Shown here one piece after another: positions 13,001 through 23,700 of a DNA stretch of 64,000 nucleotides. Made by a program: the position numbers and the translations under genes. Under the pieces are notes generated by a model. That model had not been told where the DNA came from and made no database searches. It worked only from the letters and a program-made list of their open reading frames with translations. Where the stretch lies: assembly GCF_030247185.1 (NCBI RefSeq), contig NC_080572.1, positions 187,268,866 through 187,332,865 on the forward strand, written 5' to 3'. The stretch comes from Malaya genurostris. Lineage: Eukaryota > Arthropoda > Insecta > Diptera > Culicidae. Position 1 is the stretch's first letter, and the number at the start of each line of letters is the position of its first letter.

Positions 13001-16000
13001 GTGCGCGCCAAAATAGCAGCACTGCGCACCCATACAATTGACATGATATGTTGAATGTGATGCCATGCGATGGCGTTGCTGAACTGAAGACTGATTTCGC
13101 TCTAAGCTAACAGGGTCTGCTATATGTCTACATAACGTTGTTAAGTGTGTGTGTGTGCTTCAGTGGCTGTGCACAGAGATGCCAGATATTTTTATAGAAA
13201 ATATGTATCTGCTCTATTTCTTTTCACTAATAAAATGAATCAGTTCAAGTTTTTTTTATTTATAACAATTTTTATTCAGGCCAATTTGCGTATAGCTTTA
13301 CGTGGCCGATTTACCCATGTTTTTGTTACACAATATAATTTTTTTATTGTTGGATCTCGTTGTCACCCTTCTTCTAGGGGGAGAGGAGCTTCCATTTCCT
13401 TCTAGCGAAGATTGGAGGTCATTTTGTCCGTTGCTCATATCATCCATTGCTACATCGTTGGAATTGTGAGTGGTTTCCGTTTCCTTGTTTTCATTGTTGA
13501 TCGCAGTCTTGGGTTCATTTGCAGTTGCTGTAGATGCGCTTTGTACATTGATTGCAGTTGATAGTTGGTTAGATGGTGAAGGTGCTTTTGAAAAAGGGGC
13601 ACTGCATTCACTAGTCTTCGTTGTTGGGTGGTTGTCCTTGTTTTTGTTTGTTTTGTTTGTTTCAGTGCAAGGTTTGCCGTAGTGTGCAGGTTGTTCACAA
13701 AACTGACATGTAACCAATTGATTTTCATACGTAATCAACGATTTACACGGATGTATCCCGTCTTGACCACAAATGATGTAAGATGGAATTGCGTTACGTA
13801 GTTGCATACGTACCACTCGCACGCCATTCCGGATACCCGGGAAAAAATTCCGCCATACTTCCTTTTCGATGGAAAGAACTTCACCGTACTGCGACATACA
13901 TTCCCGAACATACCCCTCGCTGGTCTGCGGGGGAAGGTCATGCACGCGTACTTCTATGGCATTGTCCACCATGTACACAGGGATTTTATATTTAACATTG
14001 TCATGATCAATACTGTGCACCCCGTTATTAACCGAAGCAAATGCAATTGCATCTTTTTCACGTTTAAACATAATGTACACACAGTTCGACGCCTTGTTGA
14101 ATTGAATCTCACTTACATCATTAACGTTTAGATGCATTCGTTCCTTAAGCAAGATTTCAATTTCGGTTGCTGCAGGTCTAACTTTGTAGGCCAAGTTTCA
14201 GGCTTTGTTAAATCGTATTTGCCCATTTCGTACACTCTATTGTTCACTGCACTGTATTGTCTTTGTTTCTGTCGTCGCGACCGTAAGAAATTTTCGACTG
14301 TGTCGTTGTTTGCGATGCGAGCACGAACTGAATCAGTTCAAATTGGTTTAAAATTGTAATATAAATGTTTATCAGTGTTTATCATTAAATATTTGCACAA
14401 AAGGTTTCCATTTAAACATGTGATTTGTTCGTTGATTAATTAATTTTTAACGAAGTACTGCAATCAAATACTAATAGATACTCAGAGAGAGAAGAAAAGT
14501 TAAATTTAAAAAATCTATATAAAATCTGTACTCTGATTTAAATCAGTATGCGAACGCAAAAATCTATACAATACATATAAGATGCCATTCTGGTTCTGCA
14601 TTTTGGTTTTAGAAGGGCTAGTGCCTAAATAGTAACAATTCTTTTTTTGTGGTTTTTAAAGTTCTCCAAATTAACTGTACAGTAAAATTTTAAATTTAAA
14701 ACGAAAGGTAACGAAAACTATCCAAAAAATTTCAAGCGTCGAAATGATTCCAAACTGTTTCTAAAAATATCGTGTGTTGTCTCATAGTTGGCATGAGACC
14801 CTTCTTAAGAAAAATTCTGAAATTTTGAACCTGAGAGTGTAATAGTGCAATATTTTGGTTTTGATTGCTGTCGCCATTGCTAATTTATGGGATGAATAAA
14901 GGACCAACGATAGGATGAATACAAATCCTTTGAGATGAAATTTGGAGCAGAGTAGTGAACACATCATAAGAGTTTTTAGCTGTTTGATGAATATTAAAGT
15001 AGCGTCCTTACAAATAAGATGTAATAGGGAGCCCTTACCCTATATTTAAGGGGATTTCAAGAAAAAACAATAAATCGTAGGTTGCCATCGTGAATTCTGA
15101 AACGAGTTTAAACATTGTTTTCGTGCTATTATGCGTTAGAATATTGATTTAGCACATATAGGGGAGAGTCGGCAGTACTAGACCATTTTTCATTTAACAT
15201 TTTTTTATAACTGTAAATGAAAGATATTTGGAAATTTCGCACTCTAGCTATCGTATTCTCAATTTCATTATTCTCTGCAAAACTGGAGAAAAAACTTAGA
15301 TTCTGTCAATTCAATGATAAAATGTATTGGGACCAATAATTTACATTGTTGTCGCAAAAAAGAAGTTATTTCTAATTATTTTGAAGTAATCAAATATTTT
15401 TGACGAAATTTGAATGGAGATCACAAAAATTACTCACTTTATTTACAATAAAAAAAATAAATAAGTTCATTCAATACTTTTCTCTAAAACACGAGTGATC
15501 CAAGGCAGGCGACTTTCTCCTATTCATATTTTGTAAAACCTCTTTTTACAAAGTTGGTTCGTATAAAAAGTTTACGTTATTTGAAATTAACTTCGTAAAA
15601 CAGCATTACGTCGTTTGGGTTTTCTGAAATTGGTGCATGTATTGTCCACGTTGTGAACTAAAGTACAGTGGGGTCTCGTACAACGCGAATTCGGTTTTGC
15701 CGGTATTCGTTGTTGCCGGATAACCGCGATAAACGGGACTGGGATTTCGACTGATTGGGGCTGTGAACGGTTATCTCGCTTCGGTCGACAGATAGAGCCA
15801 CACAATCTTCGACAAACTTGTTGTAGATACTTAGACCAACAATTTAGTGTAGTTTGATTGACAATTTGTTGAGAACTGCTCCGCTAGGTGCGCTTTGAAA
15901 AATGCATGATATAAATCAATAGATTCTTTCTTTCGCTTCATTTGGTTGTGTTGAAGACGTGAATATATAATTGATTCCTATCTATACGTTGTAGCTAACT

Positions 16001-19000
16001 TTCTGATCATTCAGTATAAATTAAGCAGATAGGGCATTTTGGGCGCGTGAAAAAAAAAACCTGGAACGGGAAAAATCAAATTTTCATTGGTTTTCCTTCA
16101 CCAATCGACTGCTACAAAGTTTTTGAATCAATTTACGAACTTCACAAAATTCAAGGGTGTAAAATTTATTGAGATTCGTTGAAAGCTGAGCTATGACAGC
16201 TGGAAGTTACCGTTCCAACTTTTTTTCAGGCTTGTTATTTGGAGTGTTAATAATGTAGCTAATCCACGTGCTTTAAAAAAATTGCAGCGTTCGAATCTCC
16301 CAGTGCACTACCGGAGCAATAAAAAAGCCTGGATAACTCGAGAAATTTTCCAATATTGGGTGCAAAACTGTTTCATTCCCGAGTTAGAACAATTTTGCTT
16401 AAATCGCAACATCGGAATTGCTTGGATTGCATTCAATCAGTTTTAGATCAAATTAAGTCATCAACGTTGAAAAATTGCTGGAAAAAACTACTTCCATTTT
16501 TTTTGAGCCTGATACACAAATCGATGATTTTGATAACGAAAGAATAATTTCTGAAATTAAGGCTTTCGGTGAAAAGATGGGTTCTGAACATCTTTCTCGT
16601 GAGGAAATTGATGATATCATCGCTAATAAATTGATTACGGCAGAAGAAATTGTCGCTGATGTTACGCAGATAGAGATGATATAGACGATATTATTATTCC
16701 ACAACCAAGCGCTGAAGAAATCAACTCAAAAATTTTGCTACTCAACGAATTGGAGAACTTTTGTTCTTTGGATAACAACATCGAACGCAACAAATGCAAC
16801 ACATCCTTATACAATCTAATACACAACTGAAGAACTTATTGATTGAATGGAAGAACAATCAGAGTGAACAATACTAACCACAAATATAACTTACTGTACG
16901 ATTAATATCTTCATTTTCGATTATTTTTGATAATATTTGTTATTTAAATAAATTCAACCTTCCACAACAATTCCTAAAACTAACATTAGCCAATAATTTT
17001 AAAATAATTAATCTTTTCAAAGGTTTGGGTAATACCAAATTCCCGCAGAAACAGTTCGATTTTTTCTCCAATTGATGCGGACTCAATAGAATGGTTTTGT
17101 ATGCATCAAAATAATTCGTAAATTCTTTCTATCGCAAACGCTCAACAGTCGTATTCGACCATATCGTTTCCCGAAATGTTTTCAAACGGAACGTAGAGGA
17201 TTTGAGAGTCCTGTTGTAAACAAAACTAAATTTTGAGGATAACATCAAATACATAATTTTCGAAGTACCAGGGTTTACGTTTAGTATCACAAAGACCTTT
17301 AAAAACATGTATTACCTAAAGGCACTATATTGTGAACTGTTTTGCGATTCTTGAAAATGGTACTGTCTTTTTGGCTCTAAATTTATTGATTTTTACTTTT
17401 TATCAGTTCACTGAAATATGTTTTTGGTCGTTTTCGTAGCAGCTTTTGTTACAATCTCGAATTGGTTATCCGCACTTGTTACAAAAACTGAATTTAGAGA
17501 TTTACTGCCTGATGAAGAGTGTGACTATGAAATTTTCGCTACATTGGGCTTTTTCCTGTTCAATAAAAAAGGTTTAATTCAAATAAAAAATAAAATGAAA
17601 CTATATGAGCAATATATGCAACATTTTATGTATGTATTAAGTATGAATTTCGAGTTTTCACTCTATCAAGTTCCTCAGATTTCAGATGTCGATAGCTTAT
17701 TCATCTTAATACTTTAGTAACTTACTAACGCCTTCTAGAAAAACAGTTTAAAATCATTAAGTTTAAGTCTCTCCTTCATCAACTCATTCAAAAACTGATC
17801 GATAAGATCACTCTCATAAACAAGTGTGGTATTCAGTTACAAAAGATCACATTGTAGATACAATAAGATCTGTTTCATCGATCATTCAATAGGTATTCGA
17901 ACCTCAAAACACCTTCTCGAAGAATCCATCTTAATAAGTCAACATGATTTTGAGTTGCAGGTATTTCGAACGCTGAATTGCACACTAGAGTCAGCCATGC
18001 GAGAAATTTCAATTACTGTTTACACAAATTGATCTCCGGAACATTCTTTCCGAAAACACCGACACCACCGAAAGTAAATTATTCGCGATATTTCATGTTC
18101 AAACTGTTTTTCTATTGTGAACATATGAATTATTTCATGCTCTTTTCAAAGCGCCCCTGGCGGAGCAGTTCTCAACAAATTGTCAGTCAAACTACACTAA
18201 ATTGTTGGTCTAAGTATCTACAACAAGTTTGCCGAAAATTGTATAGCTCTATCTGTCGACCGAAACGAGATAATCGTTTACAGCCCCAATCAGTTGAAAT
18301 CCCATATGCTCTGGGACCCGTTTATCGCGGATTCGCTTTTCACGGCCCCGGTGTACCGCGTTATACGAGACCCCTCTGTACCTAAATATATGAATCTTAA
18401 TTCCTGATATAGAGCACTCCGATGTATAAATTTCTTCGGTTTCAGTGATACCTATGTGATGTTACTTAAACGTCCATAAAAAACAGAATTTATCAAAATT
18501 GACTAATCATATTGCAGACGCCATACGAACCATATATTTACAGATATACTGTATTATTTCACAGAGAGATACGGTATATTTGACATTTGGATAACTTTAA
18601 AAAACTTCATATTCTTCAAATCACACTCAAATGGTCTGTAGTCTTGACAAGTTTACTCTTTTTGGCACATAAATAAGAAATTATGATGTCTTCTAACAAT
18701 AGTAAGAGAAGACATCAAACGCACATTGTTAAATTAAATCTAGTTTTACTAAATGTGCTTTGACTAAACCAGAAATAAAATTTGTACTGTCTTTTTCAGA
18801 AAGTAGCCCGGATCCGGCAGATGTAAATATTCCTCAGAATTTCCAACCTATTGCACAGGAGGTCAGCAGTCTGTCTAGTGAAGCAGTACTGACAGTGGAA
18901 CGCACTTTGGCTGCATCTGCACGAGTTTCACCAGCATCATCGGCGGGTGGTGTTCCTGCCTCCCAGCGGGTTAACGGAACACTTCCCGGCTATCAGCACG

Positions 19001-19232
19001 TACGAAATAACTCTATTATCAGTCCAGGTAACGGTGCGCACGTGAATTACTCCTCGGTAATTTTGTTTCGTAACCATGGTGATGTGTTTTTGCAGAAGCA
19101 CCGCACACTCAAACTACCAGCACAGATGGGAATGATGAAGCAGCAATGGCAGTTATTATGAGCCTGTTGGAAGCTGACGCTGGACTCGGAGGTCCGGTAG
19201 ATTTTTCCGGTCTACCCTGGCCGTTACCATAA
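6732..19232 (+). CDS. cyc: CYCLE (BMAL1 orthologue), bHLH-PAS clock transcription factor, 5' incomplete
   Basis: Nuclear transcription factor that pairs with CLOCK on E-boxes to drive the circadian loop. Exons: 6732-7062, 7130-7247, 7306-7479, 7583-8347, 8515-8631, 18800-19027, 19096-19232. All introns have GT..AG and compatible phases, giving 622 codons after the split first codon. Domain order: basic region and helix-loop-helix (QNHSEIEKRRRDKMN onward), PAS-A, the PVKTDVPQGLSRLCPGARRS linker, PAS-B with PAC, a Ser/Gly/Asn-rich stretch, a linker, and a C-terminal segment ending in DFSGLPWPLP like vertebrate BMAL1. Drosophila CYC lacks that tail, so this protein probably carries its own activation domain. 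The N-terminus before the basic region is not found. Intron 6 is 10.2 kb and filled with transposons. The gene is convergent with a P450, about 360 bp stop to stop. Confidence 0.95.
7130..7247 (+). CDS. cyc: cyc exon: PAS-A, second half
   Basis: Phase-0 start (GDLLGQSWFDILHPKD), phase-1 end before GTATGA. It follows a 67-bp intron. Confidence 0.93.
7306..7479 (+). CDS. cyc: cyc exon: linker between PAS domains
   Basis: Contains the highly conserved LPVKTDVPQGLSRLCPGARR and SFFCRMKCK blocks typical of CYC/BMAL. Flanked by TCTAG and GTAAGA; phase 1 on both sides. Confidence 0.93.
7583..8347 (+). CDS. cyc: cyc exon: PAS-B/PAC and low-complexity tail
   Basis: Starts after CTTCAG with the YSVIQCTGYLKSW block, then SCLVAVGR. 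A Ser/Gly/Thr-rich insert (about 7765-7860) separates the PAS domains. PAS-B runs through ISRHAMDGKFLFVDQRA and LPQELLGTS; PAC ends near YLIAKNNVIM. A second Gly/Ser/Asn-rich run follows (8215-8325). Donor GTAAGT at 8348. Confidence 0.95.
8515..8631 (+). CDS. cyc: cyc exon: post-PAS helix
   Basis: Acceptor TTTTAG; reads NGREIQRIIHSHVEASKIGR and QIAEQVMDRQRR, the conserved segment after PAS-B. Donor GTATGT opens the 10.2 kb intron. Confidence 0.92.
9828..9965 (-). mobile_element. SINE-like tRNA-related repeat, copy 1
   Basis: On the - strand it shows an A-box-like TAGTTTAGTAGG and a B-box-like GGGCTCGAGTCCC, followed by TCTCTGCGGT and a GCGGTTTTCAT block. It forms an inverted pair with the copy at 10084-10215 and sits inside the element at 8957-11301. 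Confidence 0.5.
10084..10215 (+). mobile_element. SINE-like tRNA-related repeat, copy 2
   Basis: Same family as 9828-9965 in opposite orientation: GGGTTCGAGTACC B-box-like text, then GTCTCTGCGGTAGC and GCGGTTTTCATCACAC. Confidence 0.5.
11752..11850. mobile_element. Solo end of the CACGGAA TIR family
   Basis: CACACGGAAAGATCGAAAAC followed by AAAATTAGTTGATTTTCTGG and TTAGTTATTTTTTGAGA closely resembles the terminal 100 bp of the elements at 825-1982 and 38820-38918. No partner end is seen nearby. Confidence 0.5.
11851..11975 (-). mobile_element. Mariner 5' fragment
   Basis: About 120 bp (CACACGAAAATTTTTCAACT to AGAATAAAAGTTTA) nearly identical to 57530-57650, the 5' untranslated end of the mariner at 56812-57709. 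No transposase codons are left apart from the upstream edge. Confidence 0.6.
13249..14328 (-). mobile_element. ORF1-only LINE flanked by a 13-bp target duplication
   Basis: TGAATCAGTTCAA is present at 13236-13248 and 14329-14341. Between them, on the - strand, lie a short 5' leader, one gag-like ORF (ATG near 14244), a 3' untranslated tail containing CGGCCACGTAAAGC, and an A-rich end. The same 3' tail type occurs at 45850-45880 beside an RNase H-bearing LINE. The ends are complete but there is no reverse transcriptase, so this is a half-LINE mobilised in trans. Confidence 0.75.
13298..14244 (-). pseudogene. LINE ORF1 (gag-like, zinc knuckle) with one frameshift
   Basis: Nucleic-acid-binding protein of a non-LTR retrotransposon. 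From ATG near 14244 the protein begins MGKYDLTKPET; a one-base frame change near 14193 then leads into the 298-codon frame ending at 13298. The part around 13800-13950 is RRM-like (IEVRVHDLPPQT and VRVVRMQLRN). One CX2CX4HX4C zinc knuckle (CQFCEQPAHYGKPC) follows, then a Ser/Thr/Asn-rich tail. There is no downstream endonuclease or reverse transcriptase. Confidence 0.7.
15666..18378 (+). mobile_element. Decayed Tigger/pogo-like DNA transposon
   Basis: TA-flanked (15664-15665 and 18379-18380). The ends match as inverted repeats: CAGTGGGGTCTCGTA at 15666 and its near complement ending at 18378. Homology continues about 240 bp inward, past GATAACCGC and TCGACAGATAGAGC. Transposase remnants lie at 16240-16690. 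Confidence 0.75.
16240..16690 (+). pseudogene. Tigger-like transposase remnant
   Basis: A frame near 16290-16440 reads LPVHYRSNKKAWITREIFQY and FIPELEQFCL, typical of the DDE domain of pogo/Tigger (CENP-B-related) transposases. The C-terminal acidic stretch (IDDFDNERIISEI, LSREEIDDIIANKL) follows after frame changes at 16475-16684. The catalytic core and the DNA-binding part are missing or unreadable. Confidence 0.6.
18800..19027 (+). CDS. cyc: cyc exon: C-terminal linker
   Basis: Acceptor CTTTTTCAG at 18791-18799. Encodes a Ser/Ala/Pro-rich linker ending before GTAACG. The frame stays open across the following 68-bp intron, so retention would replace the normal C-terminus with about 45 other residues. 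Confidence 0.88.
19096..19232 (+). CDS. cyc: cyc last exon: BMAL1-type C-terminal activation segment
   Basis: Acceptor TTTTTGCAG. Encodes GNDEAAMAVIMSLLEADAGL and ends DFSGLPWPLP then TAA at 19230-19232. This matches the BMAL1 C-terminal domain that binds CBP/p300 and CRY in vertebrates and is missing in Drosophila CYC. Confidence 0.93.
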
Positions 19233-19411
19233 TTAATCACGCAGAAATTGCCAAACAACCACGCATTGAAGCAAAGTTACCAGATGATAAAATAATGTGC
19301 AAAGTCAGTTATTTTTTTATTTGTTTATCGTTTCGGAATATAAGTGATTTATTGAAACTATGAGAGGCTGTTGCGTATAATAACTTACATATAAGTAACT
19401 GTATTTTTTTA

Positions 19412-19417
19412 AATAAA
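19412..19417 (+). terminator. cyc: Poly(A) signal, cyc
   Basis: AATAAA 180 bp after the cyc stop codon. Confidence 0.6.
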
Positions 19418-19579
19418 AGAAACGCTATTAAGCTGTTAAAACCATCATCGGCTCAAGCATGACAAAAATTTTAACGCAGTTGAAGAAACTTGTTTTGTCT
19501 TGGAAAACGTGCGTTCCCTTCATTCAATCTCGTTGAAATCACTTTCCAGAAATGAGAATCACTTTCTAAGGCAGCGCAT

Positions 19580-19585
19580 TTTATT
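19580..19585 (-). terminator. Poly(A) signal, first P450
   Basis: AATAAA on the - strand 7 bp after the P450 stop. It and the cyc signal face each other across about 160 bp. Confidence 0.6.
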
Positions 19586-19592
19586 CGAATTT

Positions 19593-20745
19593 TCACCTCG
19601 GTACGAACACAATTTTATACGGTTTGGGAGATGAGGTTATTCCAGGAAGCAATTTGAGGCAGGGTTTTTCGAGACTATTTTCGGGTATACGGAAGCTGAA
19701 TTTTTGAATCAAACCCACCAAAAACGTGAACATACAAGCACGGGCTAGAGCTTCACCAAGACAGCGTCTTCTGGCTAAACCGAACGGCATAAGTCTCTCG
19801 ATGTTGGTGATATTGTAGTCTGTATCAAGAAACCGTTCCGGTCTGAATTCTTCCGGGTCGCCCCAATGTTCTGGATCCATATGAACTGTTCGCAAACCCA
19901 TAAGCACGGTGGTATTCTTGGGTATTCGGAAACCGCCCAGTGTGCAATCCTCAAGAGCTCTTCTAGGACCACTGACAGGAACAATATGGAAATAACGTTG
20001 GACTTCCAACAGAAACGCTTCCGTGTACGGAAGATTTGTGCGATCGGTCTGTTGTGGTAATTCATCCGGTTGAAAGTTGGCATCAACTTCTTCTCGAATT
20101 TTGTTCTGGATACTCGGCTTAAGGACCAACATCATGAGAGCTAAATCGATTGTAATACTGGTGGTTTGAGATCCTGCTATGAAAATATCTAGTATGATCA
20201 TGGTTAACTGCAGATCGGTAAAAGTAGAACTTTTGTCATCTTGTTTGTTTTTCATTTCTCTTATATATGCGTAGATAAGATCATCATTGCATTTATCTTC
20301 AGTGTATTGCTGATGATGTTTATCTATTGTTATCATGAAGAAATCGTTCAACTCTTTGTTAAATCTTTTCAGCAGATTATATCCAGTCCATTCCGGAGCA
20401 AAGTGGCGAAGCCACGGCAGCTGGCTTAAAATTCCACCGGACATGTCGAAAGCCTTAGAACGATTCTGCAGCAGTGATAGCAACCGTGTCAGCCTTTCGT
20501 CGTCTCTAGCTATTCTCGATCCAGTAGTGAAAGTCCACAGGACATTGATGACACTCGTAGGTAAAATACTTCCTGGCCAGACCGGTTGATCCTTTAGGTC
20601 TCTTATGATTCCTATCAGTTCGTTCAACTCATTCTGTATTTGCAGTTGCATTGGTTTTTTACCATAACCCGCCTGTCGCAGATGACGGGTGACAAAATTC
20701 CGATGCTCAGCCCAGAAAGGTCCATCGGTACAAGTTACTCCCAGT
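19593..20745 (-). CDS. CYP305A: CYP305-type P450 exon 3
   Basis: Starts LGVTCTDGPFWAEHRNF (C-helix WxxxR-type region) and carries the I-helix, K-helix, PERF and haem loop. Stops TGA at 19595-19593. Confidence 0.95.
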
Positions 20746-23700
20746 CTGCAACAATAATTGATGTTGTCATTTGAAAAATCATATTTACAAATACAATTAC
20801 ATACTAACCTGGTTCCCATGGTTCGTAATCGAATGAAAAAGTTATTTGGTCTGCCGTCGAAAACTTCCTTGCTGTGTACCTCTCGTACTGCGGGATATTG
20901 CATGGCCACAACGACATACTCGCGACCAAGCTTGAGCCCAATTACGGGACTGTCATACTCATTGGCGAGGGCCTCGAATGCTAGATGTTGCCCGCCGTGG
21001 ATGCGTGCTAGCTTGCGGATGAATGGAGTATTGCCGAGGAATGGTAGCCATCGAGGACCTTGTTGGGGAAGCAGAAATATTTTTTATGGTTCAAAATTAC
21101 GATATTGTAAGATTTTTGACATTTATTTATGCATGGTTTTTGAATATTTTATATTGAAAACAACTCCTAGACGAGTCCTTAGACGCAAAAGTTGAATTTA
21201 TAATTCTACCAATACTGTTATGGATTTTACATTTGATGTAATCGGTCAACATGAGGTAGGATAAAATTTAACAAAAAAATAATTGATCAAAGTTAGGTGA
21301 ACAGAATTTGTATTTAATATATTGACAAAAATGATTTTTTTTTCGTTACCTTACTCTTTTTTCGGACCAAATCACAAATAATCTAACCTTTTTTTTCGAA
21401 CCAAATTCCAAATACGAATCTACTTCATAAAAAGAGGTTTTTGCATAAATAAGAATGATTTCCGGTTCATTTATATTCCATGGAAAATACTACATTATGA
21501 GAATTTTTGGAACGAGTTTAAGATTCTGTAAAATTATGTTTGAGGTATTTTGGAAATTCAGAATGGCGACTTTCGGTTAATCGATGTTCCTTTAAAACCC
21601 CTTACAATATGGGTATTATCGGAACGGATCAGTAGATTTATTAAAACGATGTTTGGGGTGGAATTGAATTCCAAGATGGCATAGCCATCTGCCCCAGCTC
21701 TTTATATTCAGAATTTTGATTTATGCAGGACACTGTTTCTTGTTTCAAATTTGAAAAATATGACGAGTTTTGACCATTAGCCCTCGCCCTTTGTCCAGCT
21801 TAAAATGCCTTGGTAATTTGAAACTGGTTTTTCAAAAAATTCCATAATTTAGATATGGCGCATATATTTTGCTACTGTTTCAAAAGTGTAAGCGCCTACT
21901 CATGAAAACTGTTTCAAAAATATACGAATTGTAAAGGTGTTCGAGCATTTCGAGTAAAATTCTAAGGGCATATTCAGTAGTGTTCTAGATGCATAATTTA
22001 TGTCAGTTTTAAAATTTAAATCTGTATTTTATAATAAGAGAAACTGGCAGCCCCAGAAGTGTTTTACTCGTCTTTCAAATATAGAAAAAATAGAATGGCA
22101 TCGTATGCCAGTTTTAAATTTGACAGAAGAACTGTTCGAATAAATAAAACTAGAGCGGCTTGCTAGGGATACGTTTGTTTTCAAGGAATAGCAATTAATA
22201 GGAAATCGCCATTTTGGATTCCGAAACGACATCGAACATCCTCTATCTACTCATCAAACTTGTTCCAGAAATCTCCATATTGTAGTGGCATTTAATAATT
22301 ATAAAGCCGCCATCTTGGAATTCAGAATCATCTCAAAAATCGTTTTCCGACTTCTACTCATCAAACCCATTCCGAAAATCCCCATATTCTGATGGTTTGT
22401 AATGAATATTGATGTACCGTAAGTCGCCATTTTGAGTGTTGAAGCGACTTAGAACATCCTTTTCCTGCAAATACTGATTTTCGTTCAAAAATTATGCCTT
22501 TTATTATACATATCCAATAATAGGAAAACTTTTTATATATTGAAAATTTCAAATAACGAAAACTTTTTTTACGTCATGATTCGATGTACGAACCCCTGAT
22601 TATTACGTGAATGGAGGTTTGGGTGTAGTGGTTTGAAAGTATGTGAGGTGTTGTACAACTATTTTTCAAGTATCGAAAACGGAATCCCTATTATAATCAG
22701 TGGACTTGATTCTAGCAAACGTAATGGGTATAATAACATCTCTTCTTCTTCTTCTTCTTCTTCTTCTTCTTCTTCTTGTAGTCGAGCTGTTACGCTCATT
22801 TGTAAGGGCCAGTCATATTGACAATATACCCTGTTGTGTAACAACCAGTGTTGGCGATTGCCGAAAATTTAACAGAAGCTGCTCGATATTTATCTATATT
22901 GTATACAACATTTTCAATCCGGTAGAAGATGCTACAAGAAATCGTGTCTCTCAATGCATGAACCGTGAGAGAATTTTTCTACATTTCTTCGCTCCACTTT
23001 TTACTCTTAGTATTTCACGGCCCGTAAAAGAAATTTACAGTCTGATAATGATTGGTGCTGTGTGGAATTTACCAAGAGAGAATCGCAAGTTAACAATTTT
23101 CGCAGAAAATCGAATCGATGATTCGACTTGATGATCTCATACTAGATTGCAATATTTCAAAACCCTTGTGTGGAGCATTTACATACATTTTCATATACAC
23201 AACTTATACAAAGGTTATATGCATGTAGTTTGAATAAGCGGCAATAGTAAAATGATTCTATTCCAATTAAAAACTGCCTGTATAGCGAAACTAGAATAAG
23301 CGACCGTTTGTTACTTCAGAGAGGATCCACACACGGCGTATCAACCTTTGATTCTCAAAAATGTCATCGAGAGAAATTCGCTCTCGCACTGGTGTCTATT
23401 CAATGTTAAATGAGTCATGCCGGGTTTTTGTTGCTGCGATGATATCCGTCTCTCTTTGATGGCACTGATTGAATCGTGTGAAGAGTTACTAGTGAGCGTT
23501 CTTTGATACGATAAAAGCCATCCTTGGTAACAACATCTCAATACAAGGTTTGTTCAAAAAGTATCACGAATTTAGAATTTTAGCGGGTTCGTATGTTCAA
23601 TTTTTGCTCTTTTGGTGGCGCTATGTTGGAACTCATGACCCTCACTCCTGTTGACAATTCCGGTAATTTTGAATGTCTACTTAGTCAGACGCAAAAAAGA

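Larger units (their letters stand above)
8632..18799 (+). other. cyc: cyc intron 6 (10.2 kb), transposon-rich
   Basis: Holds the elements listed separately at 8957-11301, 11752-11975, 13249-14328 and 15666-18378. The remaining stretches (11302-11751, 11976-13235, 14342-15665, 18381-18799) are AT-rich and show no gene or recognisable repeat by eye. Confidence 0.8.

Noticed and set aside
17418..17717. 99-codon ORF in the Tigger element
   Set aside because: Not similar to the transposase remnants and without a domain; probably chance.
19866..20589. + strand ORFs across the P450
   Set aside because: Shadows of the - strand coding exon.
20746..20808. 21 extra residues in the open frame of the first P450
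   Set aside because: GT..AG bounded, Cys/Asn-rich and absent from the paralogue; it is a 63-bp intron. The same holds for 44305-44364.
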